In this document: positions 7,677 to 15,355 of the stretch, piece by piece | Position numbering within the stretch: position 1 is the first letter of the stretch | Layout of the letters: every line of letters starts with the position of its first letter | Assembly (NCBI GenBank): GCA_002495845.1 | Contig: DAHF01000105.1 | Location: 1-24,455, forward strand | Length of the DNA stretch: 24,455 nt | Reading direction: 5' to 3' | Source: Sulfolobus sp. UBA167 | GTDB lineage: Archaea > Thermoproteota > Thermoprotei_A > Sulfolobales > Sulfolobaceae | Program-made: the position numbers and the translations under genes | Notes under the pieces: model-generated | What the model was told of the DNA's origin: nothing | The model's database searches: none | What the model saw: only the letters and a program-made list of their open reading frames with translations

Positions 7677-8091
7677 TAGTTATTCCACCTGACTGCACTG
7701 GAGCCTTTATTGTTAGTATCCCATTTTCGTATTTTGCGGATATTCCTTGGTCGGTTTTAATCCTAAGTGGTAGCCTTATTTTTCTATCTATCTTAGATGG
7801 ACGTTGCGAAAGGTATTTAGTTCCTTCGATATTGGTCTCTCTTTCTGCGTTTATCTCGATATAGTCTTCAGATATCAACCTAACTTTTATGTTATCTTTT
7901 TGAAAACCTGCTAAGTCAGCAACTATGTAGAGGTAGCCTTCTTCTTCATAGATGTCCATAGGAGGTAATATGTTCTCATAAAATTCTCTTGATGCCTCTT
8001 CTATTCTTTTGCTCAGTTCTTTTCTGATAGGTTCCATCATTTCATGCTCCTCCTCGACAATATCTTTAGTAGCCTCAGAAGGATATACCAC
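7663..8091 (-). CDS. small heat shock protein Hsp20 (alpha-crystallin domain)
   Basis: An ATP-independent holdase chaperone that forms oligomers and binds unfolding proteins. The alpha-crystallin domain spans about residues 45-135, with the conserved VADLAGF and YENGILTI segments, and the tail ITIKVE carries the I-x-I/V motif that links subunits. The GTG at 8091 gives 142 residues and lies about 28 bases from a TATA-like CTAAATATTA, fitting a leaderless mRNA. Known Sulfolobales Hsp14-type proteins begin near the ATG pair at residues 18-19 (8040/8037), ahead of which GAGGAGGAG could serve as ribosome site, so the shorter start is a real alternative. It is convergent with ubiB and overlaps it by 14 bases. 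Confidence 0.9.
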   Translation of the reverse strand: MVYPSEATKDIVEEEHEMMEPIRKELSKRIEEASREFYENILPPMDIYEEEGYLYIVADLAGFQKDNIKVRLISEDYIEINAERETNIEGTKYLSQRPSKIDRKIRLPLRIKTDQGISAKYENGILTIKAPVQSGGITIKVE

Positions 8092-8234
8092 CTAAATATC
8101 TTTCTCCAGACGCTCATAATATTTAGATACATCTTATTTACTTTAAATCTTTTGCGAAGAGATGAGTCAGGAAATCAAACTATCTTTAGATCATCGTTTT
8201 AGTGTATGGTCTTATCATATTTTGTTCGTTAATG

Positions 8235-8262
8235 TGGTGAAGTCCGGTTTGATTCGAACTCA
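8235..8262 (-). other. tRNA 3'-end-like fragment, possible integration scar
   Basis: On the minus strand the sequence GAGTTCGAATCAAACCGG resembles a tRNA T-loop (TTCGAAT) and is followed by GACTTCACCA, which looks like an acceptor strand with CCA. No T-stem partner, anticodon arm or 5' half is present, and the spacing between T-loop and acceptor is one base too long, so this is not a functional tRNA. Such scraps occur where elements integrated in a tRNA gene. The match may also be chance. Confidence 0.2.
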
Positions 8263-8419
8263 TGTGAAAGTGAATCAATGATTTGGAGAATATTAGTAGA
8301 CTATTTTTATTCCTTTTTTACAAAATAAAAAGATTCAAACGCTTGCCAATTTCACATAAATACCAATAAAATAAAGCTTTTCGCGAATAAGTGGAAGAAA
8401 GTTATGATTATAGAAATGT

Positions 8420-8446
8420 TATCGTCTCAATTTAGAAGAGACGATA
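8420..8446 (-). repeat. perfect 9-bp inverted repeat just after tadA
   Basis: TATCGTCTC (8420-8428) and GAGACGATA (8438-8446) are exact reverse complements separated by nine bases. The hairpin lies 14 bases beyond the tadA stop codon, in its 3' untranslated region. Archaeal terminators do not need hairpins, so this may instead protect the mRNA end or bind a protein. Confidence 0.6.
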
Positions 8447-8460
8447 GCTTATTAGCCCTT

Positions 8461-10197
8461 TCATCTTCTTAGCTGTGGAGCCACCTTTAGGTTACTCATT
8501 GCTTGGACTTCTCTTATTGACTCGTCAGGCCTTATGCTGTATTTGATGATGTATTTCTTAACCTCTTTGTAGCTTTCAGGGCTTTGGACTACTGGCTTAG
8601 CTGAAGCCAATAACTTGAGATACATGGATCTCTTCTCTATTTCCGTCTTAGCCTCATCTAGGCTTCTCCCCATTTCTTCTAATCTAGACCTCAGAACCTT
8701 TGCTGAGTCCAGTTCCAGGAGGTGAACGTCGGATCTTGGATCCCAACTTACAACTCTTCTATAGTCATTTGGGGAAACAATCTCGTCGATCCCTACTGCA
8801 CGCCTCCTCAGGACTACTTTATCTCCGACGAAGACTGGTAGCCTCCTCACGTTTACTACAATGTTCATCATGGAGATCCATTCTTGAGGAATGTTGAGCG
8901 GGTTATTCATGAGTCTCTTCATAGCTGAAGCAGTATCATAAGCGTGAAATGTAGTTGCACCTCCATGCCCTGTAGATATTGCCTGGAATAAAACATATGC
9001 TTCTTGACCTCTTATTTCTCCTACGACTATCAGATCAGGTCTGTATCTTAAGGAGAGCTTCAGTAAGTCCATTAGAGAAATCTCCTTTCCTGTTCCTCCG
9101 TAGGCAGACCTTGAGTATAGTTGGACCCAGTTATCGTTAGATATCCTTATTTCGGGGATATCCTCAATTGAGACTATCTTCATTGATTCCTTGACCAAGT
9201 TTAAAAGAGATCCTAGGACTGTCGTCTTTCCAGCTCCAGTAACTCCAATTACCATGAACGACATTTTCATGTCTATTGCATACCATAGGTAAGCAGCAGC
9301 GTCAGCTGAAAGGACTCCAGAGTTGATTAAATCTAGAATAGTTATTGGCTTGTCGGCAAACCTCCTTATTACGAAGCTTGAACCCCTAGCGCTAACCTCG
9401 TTTCTGAAAGTCGCGGCTATCCTGTCTCCTTTTGGCAACATTCCATCGGCTATCGGGTCTGCTATAGAGATAGTCCTACCAGTTAACGAAAGCAAACGGA
9501 GAACTATCTGGTCACTTAACTCGTTTCCGTCAATATTATAGTCAAGTATCTTCATGCTTTTAGTGAAAACTACGTTAGTGGGAACGTATTCGAAGCTCCT
9601 ATGATAAACGTAAACCGGGAGATTGAGGCCAGAGTAAGATATATCCTCAACTTCGCTATCAGCTATGAGAGAAGTAAGGACATTGTACCCGAACATGTTC
9701 CTCAAGAGGTAATAAAGAGCTACATTAGCCCTAGTGGAAAGCTGATAAAGGGTTCCCTTTTGCCCTCCTATTATACCTAGGTCTTTTCTCTTTGTGTCTA
9801 GATCTATGAGAACCTTCCCAATGTTTATATCAACTGATTTTGTTAGAAGTTCTCTCTCTATTTCTTCAATTATCTGCATGTACAAAGAGAAAGTTGGCTG
9901 ATCTATTGGAGGTTCGAATAAGTTGTACTTGTAAATTCCCTTTTCCTTATCGTATGTTATGAAGACATGTGGATTTACTACATTGTATTCAATGTTGTTT
10001 TCCGTTAAGGTATCTCTAACTTTTTCAGGAATTATTGTTTTAAGGTCAATGTCGTAATCAGATATCACTTCAGTTATGTCCTGAGAAGTTACAGAGACGG
10101 GATAAAGAGTGACTGGGAGATCTTTAATCGATATTGAATGTTCTGTCTTTGGTTTGCTATTTTTTGTTTTGAGATTAATTGCAGGAAGCTTTGGCAT
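8461..10197 (-). CDS. TadA/VirB11/GspE-like secretion or type IV filament assembly ATPase
   Basis: A 578-residue hexameric motor ATPase of the archaeal type IV filament/secretion superfamily (relatives: FlaI, UpsE, AapE). Walker A GVTGAGKTT is at 318-326 (Lys324), the Asp box IEDIPEI at about 340-350, Walker B VVGEIRG at 391-397 (Glu394) and the His box STGHGGATTFHA just after 405. The N-terminal 200 residues form the usual recognition domain, with a basic, disordered head. The ATG at 10197 lies 34 bases after the TadC-like gene, so both should be made together and act at the inner face of the membrane. No pilin-like gene with a class III signal peptide is in the window, so which filament or cargo it serves is unknown. 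Confidence 0.93.
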   Translation of the reverse strand: MPKLPAINLKTKNSKPKTEHSISIKDLPVTLYPVSVTSQDITEVISDYDIDLKTIIPEKVRDTLTENNIEYNVVNPHVFITYDKEKGIYKYNLFEPPIDQPTFSLYMQIIEEIERELLTKSVDINIGKVLIDLDTKRKDLGIIGGQKGTLYQLSTRANVALYYLLRNMFGYNVLTSLIADSEVEDISYSGLNLPVYVYHRSFEYVPTNVVFTKSMKILDYNIDGNELSDQIVLRLLSLTGRTISIADPIADGMLPKGDRIAATFRNEVSARGSSFVIRRFADKPITILDLINSGVLSADAAAYLWYAIDMKMSFMVIGVTGAGKTTVLGSLLNLVKESMKIVSIEDIPEIRISNDNWVQLYSRSAYGGTGKEISLMDLLKLSLRYRPDLIVVGEIRGQEAYVLFQAISTGHGGATTFHAYDTASAMKRLMNNPLNIPQEWISMMNIVVNVRRLPVFVGDKVVLRRRAVGIDEIVSPNDYRRVVSWDPRSDVHLLELDSAKVLRSRLEEMGRSLDEAKTEIEKRSMYLKLLASAKPVVQSPESYKEVKKYIIKYSIRPDESIREVQAMSNLKVAPQLRR

Positions 10198-10231
10198 AAG
10201 AATATAAATAGAAAAAGGGGTATATTAACTT

Positions 10232-12130
10232 TTAGAATCTAGGCTGGGCAGGCGATACTAATGTAATATGTTGAGCTATTATTAATAGTATTACAGTTAT
10301 TACTACTAGTATGGCGGAGTGTATAAGTCCTACAGACGTCCTTCCACTGCTTAGTTTGCCTACCAGAAGACCTGCTAAGAACGAATTGAAGAGGGATGAG
10401 ATAGAGATGATGTACAATGCGTTAGGTAATAGAACCCTAGCTTCCGCAAGGGGGCCGTAACTTAAACTGGAGGAAGTAGTCTCATGTGATAGAACGTAAA
10501 CCATGGAGTTTCCTAGCAAAACTGAGGCTATAAGAGCAAGTATTATACCGACATAAGGAGTATAAAGTAGCACTTTTATTCTGGAGTTGTACTCCCTCCT
10601 TATTCTGATCTGGGTAGAGATCTGGTCTGCCAGAAATTCTACAGTCTCTGGAGTTAAGCTTCCTATTTCTATCATGTCAGCTAGGCTTATCAGCGATACC
10701 TTGCTGGAGAAGTCCATTATCTGATCAGCTGCCCTCTTAAATGAGTCCTTCAGAGGATATCCCAATCTATTGTAAATATCTATAGTTTCAAGTACTGTAT
10801 TGAACTTGCCCATCTCCTTGCTACCCCTCAAGTTTCTGATTACAGCTTCTGGGGATAGACCTGCCCTTAAGCCTTCTGACACTGCCCTTAGGAAAGACAC
10901 TACATAGACGTCATATCCTGTGCCTCTCCTAACCTCCTTCATTGCCACTATTCCTGGAGGTATTGAAGCTATCAGAAGACCTATAGCTATGGCAAACACG
11001 CTAGGGTTTATGCTAGATGATGACCCACTAAGTGTGAGGAAAGCTATTAGTTGATTCGGGGCTGAAGTGAATGGAGGAATTTTGTTAATTATTGCTAGAA
11101 GTATAAACATCACTAGAAGTCCTGCAGGTAAAGTTATGTAGAATAACTTGTTAGCTTTCAGAGGCCTCTCGGGGAATTTGAATTGAGTCGAATCTACAAT
11201 GTAAACGAACAATAAATTCACCATAGGTATTAGCAATACTGCCATTGCTCCTAGCATCTTGAAGGAGCTTCCTCCGCCGAATGAAGGAAATAGAGCCTCT
11301 ATGATCATAGCTAGGAAGAACGTTATGAATCCAGAGGACAACCATATAACGTAACCCTCTCCTATTCCCTCAAGCTTAGATGCTGCGTCTGCTGCGGCTA
11401 ACTCTACAGCCTTAAGTAGGTCTTTGGTTTTGCTGTAGATGGTATCCACAACCGGTGCTCCAGTTCTTATTGCGGTCACGTAAGTGGTAAGGAAATCGTT
11501 GAACAGCTTCGACGGAGAGATTGGGAAAGAATTTACTATTGCCTCCTCAGTGCTCTCTCCAAGGAATTTCATCCTTTTCGAGATATAAGCAGATATCTGA
11601 CTTATGTTGGAGAGGGCATTGGAACGCGCTAGGTAATCGAAGACGAAGCGTACGTTTAGGCCAGCCTTTAAGAACACTAGGAAGATAGAAGAGAAGATTG
11701 GCGTTTCGCTATCTATCCCTACTCTTCTGCTCTCTATCCTTTGGGATACATTTACAGTGTATACCAGATAAACTAAGGGCGGTATTATTATCCCAAAGAT
11801 CACCATCATTAGTCCCACAGCTAGGTATTTTACCATGTGGAACCTGAGGAAATCTAAGAAGAGGAACCCACCGAAGGCAACCATCATGACAGTCATTATG
11901 CTTGAAATTAGAAGGAACGAAACCAACCTGGAAGCATAAATTCTGGGATCGTCGCTAAGGCCTGCTTTTTTAAGCTTCTCATCAAATTTTTTTGATAAAG
12001 ATTTAGCAAAACCTGAGTTGTAGAACAACAGGTCGAAAGCACCGTAATGAGTAGAAGACGGAACAACGTCAGCTTTTTTCTCCTTCTTCTTTTCTCCCCC
12101 TCTTCTTAAATTAAATTTCTGTTTACTCAC
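10232..12130 (-). CDS. TadC/GspF-like membrane platform protein, two T2SSF domains
   Basis: The membrane partner of the TadA-like ATPase, 632 residues. It starts with a strongly basic head (residues 1-20), then shows two copies of the type II secretion F domain: helix pairs at about 68-120 and 263-320, and a second set around 330-410 and 535-625, with cytoplasmic helical blocks between them. The two-domain form is usual for archaeal platform proteins (UpsF, AapF, FlaJ class). Start is a GTG at 12130, 29 bases after the TGS-protein gene; no ATG is in frame nearby. The gene is the sixth of seven in the minus-strand string that begins with aIF2-beta. Confidence 0.9.
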   Translation of the reverse strand: MSKQKFNLRRGGEKKKEKKADVVPSSTHYGAFDLLFYNSGFAKSLSKKFDEKLKKAGLSDDPRIYASRLVSFLLISSIMTVMMVAFGGFLFLDFLRFHMVKYLAVGLMMVIFGIIIPPLVYLVYTVNVSQRIESRRVGIDSETPIFSSIFLVFLKAGLNVRFVFDYLARSNALSNISQISAYISKRMKFLGESTEEAIVNSFPISPSKLFNDFLTTYVTAIRTGAPVVDTIYSKTKDLLKAVELAAADAASKLEGIGEGYVIWLSSGFITFFLAMIIEALFPSFGGGSSFKMLGAMAVLLIPMVNLLFVYIVDSTQFKFPERPLKANKLFYITLPAGLLVMFILLAIINKIPPFTSAPNQLIAFLTLSGSSSSINPSVFAIAIGLLIASIPPGIVAMKEVRRGTGYDVYVVSFLRAVSEGLRAGLSPEAVIRNLRGSKEMGKFNTVLETIDIYNRLGYPLKDSFKRAADQIMDFSSKVSLISLADMIEIGSLTPETVEFLADQISTQIRIRREYNSRIKVLLYTPYVGIILALIASVLLGNSMVYVLSHETTSSSLSYGPLAEARVLLPNALYIISISSLFNSFLAGLLVGKLSSGRTSVGLIHSAILVVITVILLIIAQHITLVSPAQPRF

Positions 12131-12159
12131 ATTAATATCGTAAATCTGCTAGGCTATAT

Positions 12160-13221
12160 CTATTTCGCATGGATTTCTATTATATCCTTGTCCTCAAGGA
12201 CGTGATCTCCACCTACTTTTTGTCCGGGGAATTTAACTGATTTTCCCCATACTCTGGCATATTTCATGCCTTCAGCAAGGGAGGAGTGAAGTCTCCTTGC
12301 TACGTCCATAACTGTAGAGCCTCTCTTCATTATCAAAGGGTCTCCAGTAGCGTTTTCGCCGGGCTCCTTGGTGTAAACCCTTATAACATCAAGGTTCTCG
12401 AAAAGGATTTTGGGCAATATCTTCTTAGCTTCATCAAAGGAAATGGACAGAATGTCACTCCTGAACGGAATTTGAGAGACCAGGACTCCAGGTTTAAATG
12501 TGACGGATTCAAATATGGCTTTCTCGACGTCATCGATAGTTATTTCGCCTAGGATTCTGACTATCGCCGATCTTATCCCGAACCCCTCAAGGTATTTTCT
12601 GATCTCACTTTCACTCGAATCTACGATTTTCCCGAGGTTAACTATCCTTATGCCTGAATTTCCATATCTGGATCTCTCCAGTATTACCTTTCCCTTAGGT
12701 CTCTTCAAGAGGACGTTATTGTCCTCCAAGAACTTCTTTATTGATTCGTATTCCTGCGGGTCGTTCGCTATTATCACGATAGCGTCGGCATTTCTGGCTA
12801 ACCCCACTATTCTGCTCAATGGGACTGTAAGGGGTGGGTTCACAAGCTGTAGTTTTATGTCCTCAAAAACTGCCATCCCTGGTACTGGCACGTCCCTAGG
12901 TATGGACTTCACATTGGTCAGACTTCTCAGCAGTTCAGTCCTCATGAATGCATCTCCTAGGAGTACTATCTGCCCTGCACCTGCTTTCTCGACGAATATG
13001 GAGAACGATCTCTTCCCTCCTCCTTTTCGCTTCTCCTTCTCAGCCTCCTCCTTCAGCTCGGATAGCCTTCTTTTAGCCCAGTAAACCAGATTTTCAGTTC
13101 CCTTGTGTTTCGGAACGTAGCTGAGAAAATCCTGAATCGCCTTTATTTTCTCTTCTGGGGTCTTTGCGTCCATCACCTTCATCCATTTTGCTTTAGCCTC
13201 AGCTGGAAGATTTGTTACCAA
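12160..13221 (-). CDS. DRG/Obg-like TGS-domain protein with degenerate GTPase domain
   Basis: A 353-residue protein laid out like the DRG GTPases. An N-terminal helical hairpin (about 18-65), a Gly-rich basic linker, a G-domain-like region (80-250) and a C-terminal TGS domain (about 277-353, with YARVWGKSVKF and DHVLEDKDIIEI) follow in the DRG order. The G domain appears dead: where DRG has GxPSVGKST this protein reads GDAFMRTELL (89-98), without the Gly-Lys pair; the DxPG switch II is NPP (128-130); and no NKxD is seen. It therefore probably cannot hydrolyse GTP and may act as a scaffold or RNA/ribosome-binding factor. The TTG start at 13221 overlaps the rnhB stop by seven bases, with GAGGGGT upstream. 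Confidence 0.85.
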   Translation of the reverse strand: MVTNLPAEAKAKWMKVMDAKTPEEKIKAIQDFLSYVPKHKGTENLVYWAKRRLSELKEEAEKEKRKGGGKRSFSIFVEKAGAGQIVLLGDAFMRTELLRSLTNVKSIPRDVPVPGMAVFEDIKLQLVNPPLTVPLSRIVGLARNADAIVIIANDPQEYESIKKFLEDNNVLLKRPKGKVILERSRYGNSGIRIVNLGKIVDSSESEIRKYLEGFGIRSAIVRILGEITIDDVEKAIFESVTFKPGVLVSQIPFRSDILSISFDEAKKILPKILFENLDVIRVYTKEPGENATGDPLIMKRGSTVMDVARRLHSSLAEGMKYARVWGKSVKFPGQKVGGDHVLEDKDIIEIHAK

Positions 13222-13853
13222 GTCAGGACCCCTCTTTTCTCAACATAATATTTAGGAGCAATGCGTTTTAATATCTTCCATGACCTTCTCAAGAAAGGTG
13301 GGGGCGGCTCGTTATTAAGATGGATCTTGGAAATCCATGCTATTGTCTTCTCGTCTGAAGGATAACCAGACCCAATGTCACCGTAAACCCTTTTGATTTC
13401 GTCTATAGCCCTATCCCTTATCACCTTAGCAATGATACTTGCTGCACTACACTCCACAAAGTTAACGTCTGCCCCATGTACAACATTAGGGACGATTCCA
13501 AGGGAGTTTAGATAGCTTATCACTTCAGTTTCCTGCCCTACTTTGTCCACTGTTACCTTGGTCGGATTTAGATAAATCAAAGATGAAATTATTAAATTTA
13601 CAGCTCTATAAGTAAGTGAATTCAAGTTTTCATTATCTATCTGTTGTGGTTCTACCTTGACTATTGTGAATCCAGACGAGGCTTCTAATATGACATTGAA
13701 AAGCTCTTCCCTTTTTTTCTTGGACAATTTCTTGCTATCCTTCACTCCCATTTCCTTAAGGTTAGTCAATGAACCTTCATCTAGAGCTACACCAGCAACT
13801 ATCATAGGTCCTATTAAAGGGCCCCTTCCAGCCTCATCTATTCCTATGATCGT
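13215..13853 (-). CDS. rnhB: ribonuclease HII with non-canonical start
   Basis: RNase HII cuts RNA in RNA-DNA hybrids and removes single ribonucleotides from DNA. The first ATG in frame (13805) would omit the GIDEAGRGP motif that supplies two of the four catalytic acids. The missing 16 codons are present upstream in the same frame (IIGIDEAGRGPLIGP), bounded by a TAA at 13854-13856. No ATG, GTG or TTG lies between, so translation must start at ACG (13853), ATC (13850) or ATA (13847). AGGTG stands six bases before the ACG, an ideal Shine-Dalgarno distance. From ACG the protein has 212 residues, the family's usual length, with Asp6, Glu7, the VDK and ADV...ASIIAKVIRD motifs. It overlaps the TGS gene and follows nmd3 by 33 bases. 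Confidence 0.88.
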   Translation of the reverse strand, partial: TIIGIDEAGRGPLIGPMIVAGVALDEGSLTNLKEMGVKDSKKLSKKKREELFNVILEASSGFTIVKVEPQQIDNENLNSLTYRAVNLIISSLIYLNPTKVTVDKVGQETEVISYLNSLGIVPNVVHGADVNFVECSAASIIAKVIRDRAIDEIKRVYGDIGSGYPSDEKTIAWISKIHLNNEPPPPFLRRSWKILKRIAPKYYVEKRGVLTW

Positions 13854-13856
13854 TTA

Positions 13857-13865
13857 CCCCACCTT
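13857..13865 (-). promoter_or_regulatory. Shine-Dalgarno site that decides the rnhB start
   Basis: On the minus strand AAGGTGGGG precedes the ACG at 13853 with about six bases between GGTG and the codon. It supports initiation at or next to ACG rather than at the internal ATG 48 bases further in. Confidence 0.5.
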
Positions 13866-13886
13866 AGAATGACGTGTCTCAACGTT

Positions 13887-14585
13887 CTAGATTCTCAATG
13901 ATATAACTAATTTTCCATTTCTTTTGCCGTTCTTAAGAGATTCCCCCTCAAAGCTTTCCTTTACCTCAACTTTCATCATTGAAGTAATGCTTGAAACCAA
14001 CCTTTTCGCTATTGTCCTGTTAATGAAGTAGTAGTCTATTCCTTCTTTCCCTATTTTCACATCAGAGAGATTATCTACTATTTCCCTTGAAAAAAATGAT
14101 TCAAAGAATACTCTCTTTTCATTTAGGTTGCCATTCTTGCTTCTCAGTTGGACTATAGCATCATAAAACCTTCCTCTCTTTTTCATGCATGAATCGCACA
14201 AGGAATTTTCATTGTTAATGTATACATCTTTCCTGATCGAGATATTCTCGTTGCCTATTTTTCCAGTAAAAATTACTATAGCTATATCTTTACCGTTTTT
14301 ATCCTTACTTAATTCCACATCAGCCTTATACTCCTTAACGTTTTCATCTATGCTTGCATGTTTCATGATCTCAACATATATGGTATCCTCAACGTCTCCT
14401 GCTTTCATCCATTTCCCAGATGACCATTGAGACCCACATATTTTGCATGTCTTTATGCTTATTGACCTTGGCACAGAGAATAGTTCCTTTCGCTTTGAAT
14501 AACATGAAGGACACAGAAGGCCTATGAGTTCCACGTCTTCTCTTCCGCACGAGACACAGAACCTCTTCGTGTTCAAGGATACCAC
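13887..14585 (-). CDS. NMD3-family ribosome large-subunit biogenesis protein
   Basis: A 232-residue archaeal relative of eukaryotic NMD3, the adaptor for export and late assembly of the 60S subunit. The N-terminal treble-clef zinc sites are visible: C-x2-C pairs at 10/13, 25/28, 47/50 and 130/133, the last in the segment SLCDSCMKKRGRFYDAIVQLR-like region typical of the family. Archaea have no nucleus, so a role in large-subunit maturation or quality control is inferred. The protein lacks the eukaryotic C-terminal transport signals. It starts three bases after the DUF424 gene and is the third gene of the minus-strand operon. Confidence 0.85.
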   Translation of the reverse strand: MVSLNTKRFCVSCGREDVELIGLLCPSCYSKRKELFSVPRSISIKTCKICGSQWSSGKWMKAGDVEDTIYVEIMKHASIDENVKEYKADVELSKDKNGKDIAIVIFTGKIGNENISIRKDVYINNENSLCDSCMKKRGRFYDAIVQLRSKNGNLNEKRVFFESFFSREIVDNLSDVKIGKEGIDYYFINRTIAKRLVSSITSMMKVEVKESFEGESLKNGKRNGKLVISLRI

Positions 14586-14588
14586 TTG

Positions 14589-14885
14589 CTATAAGTTGTA
14601 TACTTGTGCTATTTTTACTCCGCTTATTTCTCTCACTCCATCCTTGTGTACTATTCCTTTCTTTATTGCCTCATCAACTAAGGTAGATCCAACTATGCTC
14701 ATTACGGTGGCTTCGTCTATAAGGTTTAACGCATATTCTGACTCCACAAGGTCTCCACCATAGAATTTTTCGTTTATATCTAAAACTAAGTCATTCTCTT
14801 TGAACCTCTTACCCAAGAGGCCTTCTTCGCACACGTTTATCATTACATGTCCTTGCGTCCTTATGATGTTCAGATGCACTTTCAT
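14589..14885 (-). CDS. DUF424 family protein
   Basis: A 98-residue protein matching the archaeal DUF424 family, whose function is not known. The pattern is typical: a short beta N-terminus with VCEEGLLGKRFKENDLVLDI, then FYGGDLVE, a helix, and the segment ATVMSIVGSTLVDEAIKKGIV. It lies between aIF2-beta (gap six bases) and nmd3 (gap three bases). Linkage with translation factors suggests a ribosome- or tRNA-related job, but this is inference from position. Confidence 0.85.
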   Translation of the reverse strand: MKVHLNIIRTQGHVMINVCEEGLLGKRFKENDLVLDINEKFYGGDLVESEYALNLIDEATVMSIVGSTLVDEAIKKGIVHKDGVREISGVKIAQVYNL

Positions 14886-14891
14886 ATCAGA

Positions 14892-15311
14892 TCACAATGG
14901 CTTTACTGGCGTTTGAGCTCCGCATGCTAAGCAAGATATGATCCATACTTTCTTGTCCATTTTAAGCACTGTATCAATGCTCTTACACGTCATACATTGG
15001 ACGTAAGAATGTATGAACCTCTCCATGAGAGTGTTAATCACTTGTGAGGAAAATTTACCTTGTATCGTCAACTGTCCGTTATTTTCGATAGATCCTGGTG
15101 CAGCTAGCTCCTTTAGCAAGTACTTAGTACATACCTTCAAGTCCCTCCTAAGTCTGTCGCAGTACTCTCCGAAGTTCTTTATTATGGTCATATTTCCAAC
15201 GTTGAATATGTTTAGCTCTGGCAAAGCTTGAATTCCCTGCTTCTTTGCCTTCTCTGGTACCTTAGAATAAAGCCTATCTAAAAGCGACAAATAATCCTTT
15301 TCTGAACTCAC
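14892..15311 (-). CDS. translation initiation factor aIF2, beta subunit
   Basis: The beta subunit of the heterotrimeric initiator-tRNA carrier aIF2, 139 residues, normal archaeal length. The central domain contains ELNIFNVGNMTIIKNFGEY, and the C-terminal zinc ribbon has Cys106, Cys109, Cys127 and Cys130. An N-terminal helix that docks on the gamma subunit begins the protein. The start is GTG at 15311; a TTTAAA box at 15334-15339 lies about 25 bases ahead, so the mRNA would be leaderless. It heads a seven-gene minus-strand string reaching to the tadA end at 8461, and it is divergent from the tRNA methylthiotransferase gene only 44 bases away. Confidence 0.93.
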   Translation of the reverse strand: MSSEKDYLSLLDRLYSKVPEKAKKQGIQALPELNIFNVGNMTIIKNFGEYCDRLRRDLKVCTKYLLKELAAPGSIENNGQLTIQGKFSSQVINTLMERFIHSYVQCMTCKSIDTVLKMDKKVWIISCLACGAQTPVKPL

Positions 15312-15355
15312 ACTAACCCTATTAACGTCCGGGTTTAAATTAATGATGATTAGCG
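15312..15355. promoter_or_regulatory. compact divergent promoter region
   Basis: Only 44 bases separate the aIF2-beta GTG and the MtaB TTG. The self-complementary TTTAAA at 15334-15339 is well placed for aIF2-beta (about 25 bases). For MtaB it is rather close (about 20 bases), and ATTAACG near 15321 may be its TATA element instead. The two promoters must overlap. Confidence 0.45.

Larger units (their letters stand above)
8092..8460. other. noncoding gap between hsp20 and the tadA end
   Basis: No credible coding frame is visible. The stretch contains the hsp20 promoter region at its left end, the tRNA-like scrap at 8235-8262, an AT-rich block with minus-strand T-runs around 8323-8334 that could end the tadA transcript, and the hairpin at 8420-8446. 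Confidence 0.5.

Noticed and set aside
8148..8196. Possible C/D box guide RNA on the minus strand (ACGATGA ... CTGA)
   Set aside because: The C box has a mismatch, the spacing to the D-like box is long and there is no internal C'/D' pair.
8235..8330. Complete or split tRNA gene
   Set aside because: No 5' acceptor strand, D-arm or anticodon arm is found on either strand near the T-loop-like sequence.
12500..13084. Plus-strand open frame of 194 codons opposite the TGS-domain gene
   Set aside because: Its composition (Ser, Leu, Pro rich without motif) is that of an antisense frame; the minus strand encodes a clear DRG-like/TGS protein.
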